From the NCBI GenBank assembly GCA_023246725.1, contig JAHFHV010000005.1, positions 1 to 33,467 of the forward strand: 33,467 bases of DNA, read 5' to 3'. A program made the position numbers and the translations under genes. This DNA comes from Candidatus Magasanikiibacteriota bacterium. GTDB taxonomy: Bacteria > Patescibacteriota > Patescibacteriia > Magasanikbacterales > GWA2-37-8. Shown here one piece after another: positions 1 to 6,183 of this stretch. The notes beneath the pieces are model-generated. The model was not told where the DNA came from. It saw only the letters and a program-made list of their open reading frames with translations, and searched no databases. How positions within the stretch are numbered: the stretch's first letter is position 1; each line of letters starts with the position of its first letter.

Positions 1-629
1 CCGGGTTCGTGACGCACGTGCTGCGCGCCCATTATTTAGAAAACAATAAAATTGACATCGCCAAAAAACTGTTTATTGTCTCACCTGCCAAAATGCTGCG
101 CTGGCTTATTACGCATCTGCGGCCAATTGAAAACATTGACGTTAAAACCTATGCGAACGATAAAAATAGCCTGCAAATTATCGGGCAGAGCGCCGGGTAT
201 GATTATAGCAAAGTAATGGCCGGAGATGTTATTATACTACTGGATAAAACCTTGCCGTTCCAATGTAATCACATTATGCTCGTGACGGATGTGAAACCAT
301 TTGTCATTCCGAATCCCCGCCCTCGGGGTGAGGAATCTCTGTCTCAACCACCAAACGACGGACAGAGATCCCTCGTCGCCGCGAGGCTCGCTCGGGATGA
401 CAGTGGAGAGAGCCAACGAGTGATGATCAATTACGCCCACTCCCGCGCCTGGGCTACCGAAGGTACATACGGCCATGGCGTGAGTGAAGGAAAAATTGAA
501 AGTACTGCTCCAGGAAAAAATGTACTCGCCCAAACCTGGACCGAACAAAATAAAACCGGTGAAGCAAACGAAACATACACAGAAGCCAAAACCGCGCGGG
601 TGATTGAAATACGGCGGCTCAAGGTCTAG
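1..629 (+). CDS. NlpC/P60-type cell-wall peptidase, C-terminal part
   Basis: The reading frame is open from the left edge, so the gene is 5' truncated. The first residues read GFVTHVL, which fits the segment just after the catalytic cysteine of NlpC/P60 peptidases (DCSGFV), so the catalytic Cys probably lies just outside the window. A later segment AGDVIILLDK...NHIMLVTDV resembles the GD...H strand carrying the catalytic His. NlpC/P60 enzymes cleave peptidoglycan stem peptides, and the neighbour mraY agrees with a cell-wall role. An in-frame palindromic repeat (303-402) adds about 35 residues between the His region and the segment INYAHSRAWATEGTYGHGV. The stop codon touches the next repeat. 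The family call rests on short motifs, so it is moderate; a CHAP-like peptidase is the alternative. Confidence 0.65.
   Translation, partial: GFVTHVLRAHYLENNKIDIAKKLFIVSPAKMLRWLITHLRPIENIDVKTYANDKNSLQIIGQSAGYDYSKVMAGDVIILLDKTLPFQCNHIMLVTDVKPFVIPNPRPRGEESLSQPPNDGQRSLVAARLARDDSGESQRVMINYAHSRAWATEGTYGHGVSEGKIESTAPGKNVLAQTWTEQNKTGEANETYTEAKTARVIEIRRLKV
303..402. repeat. Palindromic repeat, GTCATTCC/GATGAC family, in frame
   Basis: The element starts GTCATTCCGA and ends GGATGACAG. It holds inner inverted repeats (CCCCGCCCTCGGGG, and ATCTCTGTC against GACAGAGAT). It lies in frame inside the NlpC/P60-like gene and is translated without a stop. Related elements occur at 629-732, 8202-8279, 10929-11020 and 27688-27766. 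Confidence 0.85.
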
Positions 630-732
630 TGTCATTGCGAGCGAAGCGAAGCAATCCCTTTGTTTTCAGAGCAGTACTGAATGCAGGGGGATCGCCACGC
701 CCCCCGCAGTGCGGGGGGCTCGCGATGACACG
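629..732. repeat. Palindromic repeat, GTGTCATTGCGAGC...GATGACAC
   Basis: The ends GTGTCATTGCGA and TCGCGATGACAC are inverted copies. A strong inner hairpin, CCCCCCGC-AGT-GCGGGGGG, lies near the right end. The element fills the whole gap between the stop of the upstream peptidase gene and the ATG of mraY, so it forms the mraY leader. Confidence 0.85.
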
Positions 733-735
733 TTT

Positions 736-1857
736 ATGACCACAGAATCATTATTACTACTCAAACAATCGTTAAGCTTCTTAATTGGCGCCACGGCTTT
801 GGCATTTTTGTGGGCGCCGCTTTTGACCAAATTTTTGTATAAATATAAAATTACCCGCCGCGGCGATTATGATTTTACTTTACAAGGCGAAAAAAAACAC
901 AAAGCCGGCACGCCCATAATGGGTGGGCTCCTGGTGGTTGGCACCGTGGCGGTTATTACCGTGTTATTTAACTGGCAACGCCGCTATACCTACGTGCCCA
1001 TTGGCGTTATGGGGATTGCGGCAATGCTGGGCGGCGCGGATGACCTCCTAACTATCTTCGGCGGCACGCGGCGCCTGCGCAGTCTTAAGCATCGCCTTAA
1101 CCTAATTAAAGTGCATAACCAATGGCCCATGAAATTATGGCACGCGCTGGCGATTCCGTGGACAACCTTTCGCGAAGCAGTAAGTATTTTTGGTTCCAAA
1201 CAAGAGCGCGGCATCCAGGTGCACGAAAAATTAATTCTGCAATTTGTGGCTGGCGCCATTACCGCCTGGTGGATTTACGTAAAACTGGGCGAGAGTTGGC
1301 ACACCTTGTGGATTCCATTCCACGGGGTCATACCCATTGGTTGGTGGATTATCCCCATTATTATTTTCTTTGTAATGTTTACCGCCAACGCCGTTAACGT
1401 GGCCGATGGGCTGGATGGCCTGGCGGGCGGGTCTTTAATTAGCGCGTTCGCGGGGCTCACCATTTTGAGCTGGATTGAAGGTCGCACCGCGTTTATGCCC
1501 CTGAACGCCACGGTGGTGGGCGCGCTGATTGCCTACACGTACTTCAACATTAAGCCGGCGCGCTTTCAAATGGGCGACGTGGGCTCGCTTGGCCTTGGCG
1601 CGCTACTCGCTATTAACGCCATTGCGCTTAACCGCACGCTATTGTTATTATTTTTTGGATTTATTTTTTACGTGGAAATTTGTTCAGTAATTATTCAAGT
1701 GCTGTCGCGGCATTTGTTTGGAAAAAGAGTTTTTAAAATGTCTCCCCTGCACCACCATTTTGAGATTAAAGGGTGGAGTGAAGAAAAAATTGTCACGCGC
1801 TTTTGGCTTATTCAGGCGTTTGTGGTAACGGTGGGTATTTGGTTGGCACTAAACTAG
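736..1857 (+). CDS. mraY: Phospho-N-acetylmuramoyl-pentapeptide transferase (MraY)
   Basis: MraY is a multi-pass membrane enzyme that transfers phospho-MurNAc-pentapeptide from UDP to undecaprenyl phosphate, making lipid I. Seen motifs are KAGTPIMGG near residue 57, GADDLL near 100, NAVNVADGLDGLAGG near 218 (catalytic NxxDGLDGL type), QMGDVGSLGLG near 277 and PLHHHFE near 337. The 373-residue length suits the family. The frame is open further upstream to 604, but that part is repeat sequence, so the ATG at 736 is chosen. No Shine-Dalgarno sequence is present. The segment after GADDLL, about residues 105-165, is longer and more basic than in E. coli MraY as I recall it. Confidence 0.96.
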   Translation: MTTESLLLLKQSLSFLIGATALAFLWAPLLTKFLYKYKITRRGDYDFTLQGEKKHKAGTPIMGGLLVVGTVAVITVLFNWQRRYTYVPIGVMGIAAMLGGADDLLTIFGGTRRLRSLKHRLNLIKVHNQWPMKLWHALAIPWTTFREAVSIFGSKQERGIQVHEKLILQFVAGAITAWWIYVKLGESWHTLWIPFHGVIPIGWWIIPIIIFFVMFTANAVNVADGLDGLAGGSLISAFAGLTILSWIEGRTAFMPLNATVVGALIAYTYFNIKPARFQMGDVGSLGLGALLAINAIALNRTLLLLFFGFIFYVEICSVIIQVLSRHLFGKRVFKMSPLHHHFEIKGWSEEKIVTRFWLIQAFVVTVGIWLALN

Positions 1858-1863
1858 AACATA

Positions 1864-1945
1864 TTTGACAGATTGTGAGACGGATACAAACAAATATGAA
1901 CGATCACATCCGTAAAATCTGTCTTACAATCTGTAAAATCTGTTA
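1864..1945. repeat. Intergenic inverted repeat made of iterated words
   Basis: ACAGATTGTGAGACGGAT is followed by ATCCGTAAAATCTGTCTTACAATCTGT, and the word AATCTGT recurs on the right arm. It fills the gap between mraY and the next gene and may act as a hairpin in the transcript. Confidence 0.7.
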
Positions 1946-1959
1946 ACGCAAGGTTTGCT

Positions 1960-2805
1960 ATGCCATACCTAAAGTGGGACGAAAAAATTATTACTGACTT
2001 TTCCGATAGCAACATTAACTCCTTATACAACCAGGGTTATGTTTTTACCCGTCAAAAGAAAGGCTCGATGAACCAAACCCGGAGCTTGCGGATTGATTTA
2101 GAAAAATTTGAATTATCCAGCGAAAACCGCCGCGTGCTCCGCAAAACAGAAGAAGTAAAAATGGAAACCAGTCCACTCCCTCTAAAATCCCCTCCCCTCT
2201 TAGGGGAGGGGCCAGGGGCGGGGTATTATGATTGGACGATTGGAAAATTAGGCAAAGATTTTTATGACACCAAATTTGGAGACAAGACTCCTGCACCGCA
2301 CCGGAGCGGAGCGACTGGTGCAGTGTTTTCCGCAAATAAAATAAAAGAACTAATGACTGAAGTGGAGAAGAGTAATTTTAATGTGGTGTTGGTGTATAAA
2401 TTGACCAACGCCGTAGGGGACGCAGATCTGCGTCCCCTACACGATGACGATAACGTTGTAGGGGTTCAAAAATTTGAAACCCTACCGAGGGCGAATATCA
2501 ATTCGCCACTACACGAGACGATCGGCTATGTGATTTGCTACCAAAACCCCGCAGTCCTCCACTACTGTTACCCGTTCTACCGCCTTTCCCCTTTACCCTT
2601 TCCCCTTTCACCCAACACCGGCCTCGGCATGATGCTGAAAGCAATCGTTTGGGCAAAAGAAAATAACAAAAAATATTTTTACCTCGGCTCTTTCCAACGG
2701 CCGAGTGATACGTACAAATTACAGTTTGCGGGGCTGGAGTGGTGGGATGGAAAAGAGTGGAAAAATGATTTGGATGAATTAAAAAATATGCTCAAAAATT
2801 TATGA
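1960..2805 (+). CDS. GNAT-fold acyltransferase-like protein, riddled with in-frame repeats
   Basis: The C-terminal third (GLGMMLKAIVWAKENNKKYF, then YLGSFQRPSDTYKLQFAGLEWWDGKEW) resembles the C-terminal half of arginyl/leucyl-tRNA-protein transferases and related GNAT-fold aminoacyl transferases, where a helix is followed by a YLG strand and a KxxF segment. FemX-like peptidoglycan aminoacyltransferases share this fold. Its place between mraY and mpl makes a cell-wall role possible, but that is inference. About one quarter of the 281 residues is repeat-derived: translated palindromes lie at 2189-2211, 2291-2323, 2413-2440, 2458-2485 and 2490-2507. The stop overlaps the next start by four bases (ATGA). 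The substrate cannot be told from the sequence. Confidence 0.55.
   Translation: MPYLKWDEKIITDFSDSNINSLYNQGYVFTRQKKGSMNQTRSLRIDLEKFELSSENRRVLRKTEEVKMETSPLPLKSPPLLGEGPGAGYYDWTIGKLGKDFYDTKFGDKTPAPHRSGATGAVFSANKIKELMTEVEKSNFNVVLVYKLTNAVGDADLRPLHDDDNVVGVQKFETLPRANINSPLHETIGYVICYQNPAVLHYCYPFYRLSPLPFPLSPNTGLGMMLKAIVWAKENNKKYFYLGSFQRPSDTYKLQFAGLEWWDGKEWKNDLDELKNMLKNL
2189..2211. repeat. In-frame hairpin CCCCTCCCCT/AGGGGAGGGG
   Basis: This is a 10-bp perfect inverted repeat with a 3-nt loop inside a coding region. It belongs to the C-rich repeat family also seen at 4336-4452, 5776-5868 and 12800-12840. Confidence 0.8.
2291..2323. repeat. In-frame hairpin CTGCACC...GGTGCAG
   Basis: A 7-bp inverted repeat encloses a GC-rich core (GGAGCGGAGCGACT). 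It is translated as PAPHRSGATGAV within the acyltransferase-like gene. Confidence 0.65.
2413..2515. repeat. Three tandem GTAGGG...CCCTAC palindrome modules, in frame
   Basis: 2413-2440 is a perfect 28-base palindrome beginning GTAGGGGACGCA. 2458-2485 begins GTAGGGGTTCAAA and ends TTTGAAACCCTAC. 2490-2507 is a degenerate module, GGCGAATATCAATTCGCC. Only the ends are shared and the cores differ. All three are read through in frame. Confidence 0.85.
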
Positions 2806-3200
2806 ATAAAATAGTAAAATTTGGTTTAGTGATTAAACGTAATGATAAATTTTTAATAAATAGAAAATACGGAACAAAGCTTTTTTTAATGCCTGGCGGC
2901 AAACCCAAAGCAGATGAGTCTATCGAAAATTGTCTGATTCGTGAAATTAAAGAAGAACATAATGTTGATGTAATAGAAAAATCCTTACATTTTTTTGGAG
3001 AATTTGAAGATACCGCAGCAAATGAGCCCAACACTATTATTTCAATGGGTGTTTACACCGGAGAAATTATTGGCGAACCGAGTATCAATTCTGAAATTGA
3101 GGAACAAAGATGGTTTGGCAGAAACGATAACCACGATATTCTTTCGCCGATAATTAAGAACAAAATTTTACCGACACTTATTAGAAATAACATTATCTAA
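2802..3200 (+). CDS. Nudix hydrolase
   Basis: Residues 33-55 match the Nudix box GX5EX7REUXEEXGU: G33, E39, REIKEE at 47-52, with Asn54 where Gly is usual and Val55 after it. Nudix enzymes split nucleoside diphosphates linked to another group, using Mg2+ held by the REUXEE glutamates. The 132-residue length is a single Nudix domain. The start overlaps the upstream stop (ATGA), which points to translational coupling. The substrate is unknown. The gene is AT-rich and, unlike its neighbours, carries no palindromic insertion. Confidence 0.9.
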   Translation: MNKIVKFGLVIKRNDKFLINRKYGTKLFLMPGGKPKADESIENCLIREIKEEHNVDVIEKSLHFFGEFEDTAANEPNTIISMGVYTGEIIGEPSINSEIEEQRWFGRNDNHDILSPIIKNKILPTLIRNNII

Positions 3201-3244
3201 AGATTCGTAATTCGTTCATAATTCGTAACTATTCGTTTAAATTT

Positions 3245-4792
3245 GTGCAAAACAAAAGAATACATTTTATCGGTATCTGCGGGGTCGCTATGAGCGCCTT
3301 GGCTTTGGCGTTTAAGCGTGAAGGCTCCGACGCTTCGGTCGGAGTAAATTGGGAAGTAACCGGAAGCGATGTAGGGTTTTATCCACCAGTCTCAACGCAT
3401 CTTAAAAATGCTGGCGTGGATTATTATGCTGGGTGGCATGTTGATAAAATGATTGCAAATGGCACCCCCGATCTCGTCGTTGTTGGCAATGTGGCCAGTT
3501 CCACTAACCCCGAATGGCTCTACGTGCAAAAAAATAAATTAAATTATAAATCCTACCCCGAAGTGATTGCCGAACATTTTATTAAACCAAATTCCATTGT
3601 CTGCGCCGGCACGTATGGCAAATCCACTTCCACCGCCATTTTAACCTGGGTATTAACCGAAGCCGGCTATGACCCGAGCTTTATGTTTGGTGGCATCGCG
3701 CAAAGCGGCATGCCCTCCGCCGCTATGTCTAATTCTAACTGGAGCGTAACCGAAGGCGATGAATACAAAGCCTCGCGCTGGGACAATGGCCCAAAATTTG
3801 CCTACTACTCCCCTACTCATTTACTTTTGACGTCCGTAGTGTGGGACCATGCCGATGTGTACCACACGGAAGAAGATTACATTGCCGCGTTTCAAAAATT
3901 AATTGATTTGGTGCCAACCACGGGCCTGCGCGTTGTTTCGGAAAAAGCCTTGCCGGTTTTAAATTTTAGTCCGGCCATTATGACCTCTACTGTTACGTAC
4001 GGCCGCGATCCATCAAATGACTATATGTACGGCGGGATCAATCAATCGACCAAAGGCATACAATTCACCATTACTCACAGAATAACTAATAACCAATATC
4101 TAATATCTTCATCGTGCCTGGGCGAATATATGGCGGACAACATAACTGGTTGTTTCGCGCTGGCGCACAAAATAGGCATTGCGCCGGAAAAAATTATTGC
4201 CGCGATTGCCAGTTTCCCGGGTATGAAACGGCGTTTAGAAAAGCGCTACCAAAATGGTGTGGTTATTTTTGATGACATCGCGCATTCGCCAAGCAAAGCC
4301 CGCGCGATTTTGCAGACGCTCCGAGAAGTATATGCGAGACCCCTCCATATTCCCTTTGCAAAACCACGAGACCCCTCCACTGTCCTCCCCTTAAAAGGGG
4401 AGGAGGCGATTCCTCCCCTCCTTTCAAGGAGGGGACGGGAGGAGTGGTCTGGCTTGCCCAAAATTTACGCCATTTTTGAACCCAACACCGGCAACCGCCG
4501 GCCGCAAGCTGCCAGCTGGTATGACGGGGCGTTTACATCAGCCGACGAAATGATTATTCCGCGCCTGACTAAAATTAAAATTGATGCCAAAGAAGAAGCG
4601 CCATTTGAAGGCGACCATCTGGCAAAAATAATCGGCAAGACGCAACCGCACACCACGTACATTCCTGACGACGAAAAATTAATTACCTACATACAACAAA
4701 AAATACAACCGGGTGATGTGGTTGTATTTATGGGAAGCCACGGGTTTAGGGGGATGATTGATCGGCTTGTTGCCGCAATGTCAAAATCCTAA
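3245..4792 (+). CDS. mpl: Mur ligase of the Mpl/MurC type
   Basis: Mpl joins UDP-MurNAc to a recycled tripeptide, while MurC adds L-Ala; both are ATP-dependent cytosolic ligases. Rossmann start HFIGICGVAMSALA, then VTGSDVGFYPPVSTHL, the form typical of Mpl (E. coli has VYPPMST). The ATP loop is AGTYGKSTSTA near residue 121, with Tyr where His is usual and Ser for the second-last Thr. The central domain has EGDEYKASRWDN and WDHADVYHTEEDY; the C-terminal domain has FDDIAHSPSKARAI and IFEPNTGNR. The GTG start at 3245 directly precedes the Rossmann strand. Two palindromic insertions lie in frame, one of about 24 bases near 3325 and one large one at 4336-4452. In a genome with mraY but no other mur gene in view, it could serve as MurC. 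Confidence 0.82.
   Translation: MQNKRIHFIGICGVAMSALALAFKREGSDASVGVNWEVTGSDVGFYPPVSTHLKNAGVDYYAGWHVDKMIANGTPDLVVVGNVASSTNPEWLYVQKNKLNYKSYPEVIAEHFIKPNSIVCAGTYGKSTSTAILTWVLTEAGYDPSFMFGGIAQSGMPSAAMSNSNWSVTEGDEYKASRWDNGPKFAYYSPTHLLLTSVVWDHADVYHTEEDYIAAFQKLIDLVPTTGLRVVSEKALPVLNFSPAIMTSTVTYGRDPSNDYMYGGINQSTKGIQFTITHRITNNQYLISSSCLGEYMADNITGCFALAHKIGIAPEKIIAAIASFPGMKRRLEKRYQNGVVIFDDIAHSPSKARAILQTLREVYARPLHIPFAKPRDPSTVLPLKGEEAIPPLLSRRGREEWSGLPKIYAIFEPNTGNRRPQAASWYDGAFTSADEMIIPRLTKIKIDAKEEAPFEGDHLAKIIGKTQPHTTYIPDDEKLITYIQQKIQPGDVVVFMGSHGFRGMIDRLVAAMSKS
3325..3344. repeat. Mini-palindrome in frame in mpl
   Basis: CTCCGAC-GCTTCG-GTCGGAG forms a 7-bp hairpin with a 6-nt loop. It lies inside a stretch (SDASVGVN) that interrupts the conserved strand between KREG and WEVTGSD. 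Against the remembered E. coli Mpl sequence (RQLGHEVTGSD) the gene has about eight extra residues here. Confidence 0.65.
4336..4452. repeat. C-rich palindromic repeat pair, in frame in mpl
   Basis: It holds GAGACCCCTCC twice, then CCTCCCC-TTAAAA-GGGGAGG and CCCCTCCTTTCAAGGAGGGG, and ends GGAGTGGTCT. Translation gives about 39 extra residues (rich in P, R, L, G) between the conserved REVYA and LPKIYAIFEP segments. Confidence 0.85.
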
Positions 4793-4893
4793 TGCCAAAT
4801 GTCAAATCAAATCCAAAATCCCAATATCAAAATTCAAATTTTGAACTTTGAGCTTGGTTTGACATTTGAAATTTGTTATTTGATATTTCGAAA
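4793..4893. repeat. Intergenic word-repeat hairpin, CAAATGTCAAATC family
   Basis: The left arm iterates AAATGTCAAATCAAATCC-type words and the right arm has their complements (TTTGACATTTGAAATTTG). It lies between two convergent genes and may terminate both. A second copy of the same family lies at 32429-32540. Confidence 0.8.
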
Positions 4894-5058
4894 CTATTTC
4901 CCTTCATCCACAATTTCCGCCGCCACTTCGTCTCCGGTCGTATCGGTAATCTGAAGAGTAATGCCACACATGCCGCACTCCACCACGTCTTCTTCTTTAA
5001 GATCCGGGTGGCCAAGGAGCGAAACATCGTTTTTACATTCTGGACAAGTTAGGTGCAT
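4894..5058 (-). CDS. LysW/ArgW-like zinc-ribbon carrier protein
   Basis: This 54-residue acidic protein begins MHLTCPECKNDV and has a second cysteine pair CGMC, the zinc ribbon of the LysW family. LysW carries lysine or arginine biosynthesis intermediates on the gamma-carboxyl of its C-terminal Glu (typical end EDWGE). Here the end is IVDEGK, so the usual terminal Glu is not last and carrier function is uncertain. The frame opens ten codons upstream, but the ATG next to the zinc-ribbon strand fits the family length. No lysine or arginine biosynthesis genes are in view. It is divergent from the PLP enzyme gene, 68 bases apart. Confidence 0.75.
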   Translation of the reverse strand: MHLTCPECKNDVSLLGHPDLKEEDVVECGMCGITLQITDTTGDEVAAEIVDEGK

Positions 5059-5126
5059 AGGTATAGGATTAAAAGCAAAACTTTGCAAATACGATTATAC
5101 TCTATAACTGGATTCGTGGCAAGACT

Positions 5127-6119
5127 ATGAAAACCCCCCAACTCCCCCACCCTAAACTCGCCAAAGCCTTGAGTCTACCAGATGAACTGTGGCTCAAACG
5201 CGAAGACCTGCACCATTACGGCTCGCACAAGGGCCGGTCAATTCCCTTAATGATAAACGAATATCGCAAACAAGGCGTAACGAATTTTATTATTTCCTCC
5301 TCCGGCAACGCGGCCTTGGCGGCAATACTCGCCATACAAAAATGTAACCAAAACGCCAAGGGAGAACCGTTGAAGCTGACGGTGCTGGTGGGAGAAAAGA
5401 TTAATACAGAAAAATTTCAAATGATTGCGAAGAATCAAGAATCAGAAATTATGAATCAAGGAGTAGTTGTTGTTGAACAGTGTGCGCGGCCGAAACAAAC
5501 CGCGTTCCAAATGGAAAAAGAGGGGAAAGGGAACTCCGCAAATGCGGGCGGGGTAAAATGGCTGCGCCAATCCACCGATGATATGGCGCTGGTTGGCTAC
5601 CAAGAGCTGGCCGGTGAACTGACAAAAATTCCCAATCTCGCCGCGGTATTTATCCCCACCTCATCCGGAACAACCGCGCAAGGACTCTACGAAGGCTTCT
5701 CGGCTCTAGGTTTGAATCCAGAAATTCATATTGTGCAGACGGAAGAGTGTCATCCGATGGTCAATGTGTCGGCAACCACCCCTGACCCCTCCTTGGTAAG
5801 GAGGGGAGACGCGTTATCCCCTCCTTACCAAGGAGGGGTGGTCGCCTTCGGCGACCGGGGTGGTGGGAGCCTCGCCACCGCGATTGTGGATAAAATAGCG
5901 CATCGGAAAAATAAAATTCTGGAGATATTAAAAATCAGCCAGGGGGCGGGCTGGGTGGCCAGTAATCAAGAAATCAAAGAATCAATAAAACTCACCAAAG
6001 AAAAAACCGGAATTGAGATTTCGCCAAATAGCGCGCTCTCTGTTGTGGGCTTAACCCAAGCCATCGCGTCTGGAAAAAAATGGGACGGGGCGGTGGTGTG
6101 TTTGGTGACGGGGCGGTAA
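5127..6119 (+). CDS. PLP-dependent enzyme, fold type II (threonine synthase/cysteine synthase-like)
   Basis: The 330-residue protein has WLKREDLHHYGSHKGR with Lys35 as likely Schiff-base lysine, SSSGNAALA near 57-65 for phosphate binding, and PTSSGTTAQGLYEGF near 178. These fit the tryptophan synthase beta superfamily, which performs beta- or gamma-eliminations and replacements on amino acids. It is most like short threonine synthase-like or diaminopropionate lyase-like members; the exact reaction is not clear. An in-frame repeat at 5776-5868 adds about 30 residues after HPMVNVSA. The ATG at 5127 has no Shine-Dalgarno sequence. The divergent LysW-like gene may be functionally related, but that is only suggested by position. 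Confidence 0.75.
   Translation: MKTPQLPHPKLAKALSLPDELWLKREDLHHYGSHKGRSIPLMINEYRKQGVTNFIISSSGNAALAAILAIQKCNQNAKGEPLKLTVLVGEKINTEKFQMIAKNQESEIMNQGVVVVEQCARPKQTAFQMEKEGKGNSANAGGVKWLRQSTDDMALVGYQELAGELTKIPNLAAVFIPTSSGTTAQGLYEGFSALGLNPEIHIVQTEECHPMVNVSATTPDPSLVRRGDALSPPYQGGVVAFGDRGGGSLATAIVDKIAHRKNKILEILKISQGAGWVASNQEIKESIKLTKEKTGIEISPNSALSVVGLTQAIASGKKWDGAVVCLVTGR
5776..5868. repeat. C-rich palindromic repeat, in frame in the PLP enzyme gene
   Basis: CCCCTCCTTGGTAAGGAGGGG is followed by a second near-copy, CCCCTCCTTACCAAGGAGGGG. The ends, ACCACCCC and GGGGTGGT, are inverted, and a GGTCGCC-TTC-GGCGACC hairpin lies near the right end. It is read through in frame. Confidence 0.88.
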
Positions 6120-6175
6120 TACGATACACGTATAACGATACAACTCGATTGTGTATCGTTTTATGTGTATCTTGT
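6120..6175. terminator. Bidirectional terminator between convergent genes
   Basis: A 9-bp perfect stem, AACGATACA/TGTATCGTT, sits inside an outer pair ATACAC/GTGTAT and is followed by TTTT. It separates the convergent PLP enzyme and GHL15-like genes. The word ACGATACA is iterated on the left arm, as in the other intergenic hairpins. Confidence 0.7.
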
Positions 6176-6183
6176 CTCGTGTT

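Noticed and set aside
604-735. An extended N-terminus for MraY
   Set aside because: The upstream part of the frame is the translated repeat 629-732; MraY homologues begin near the ATG at 736.
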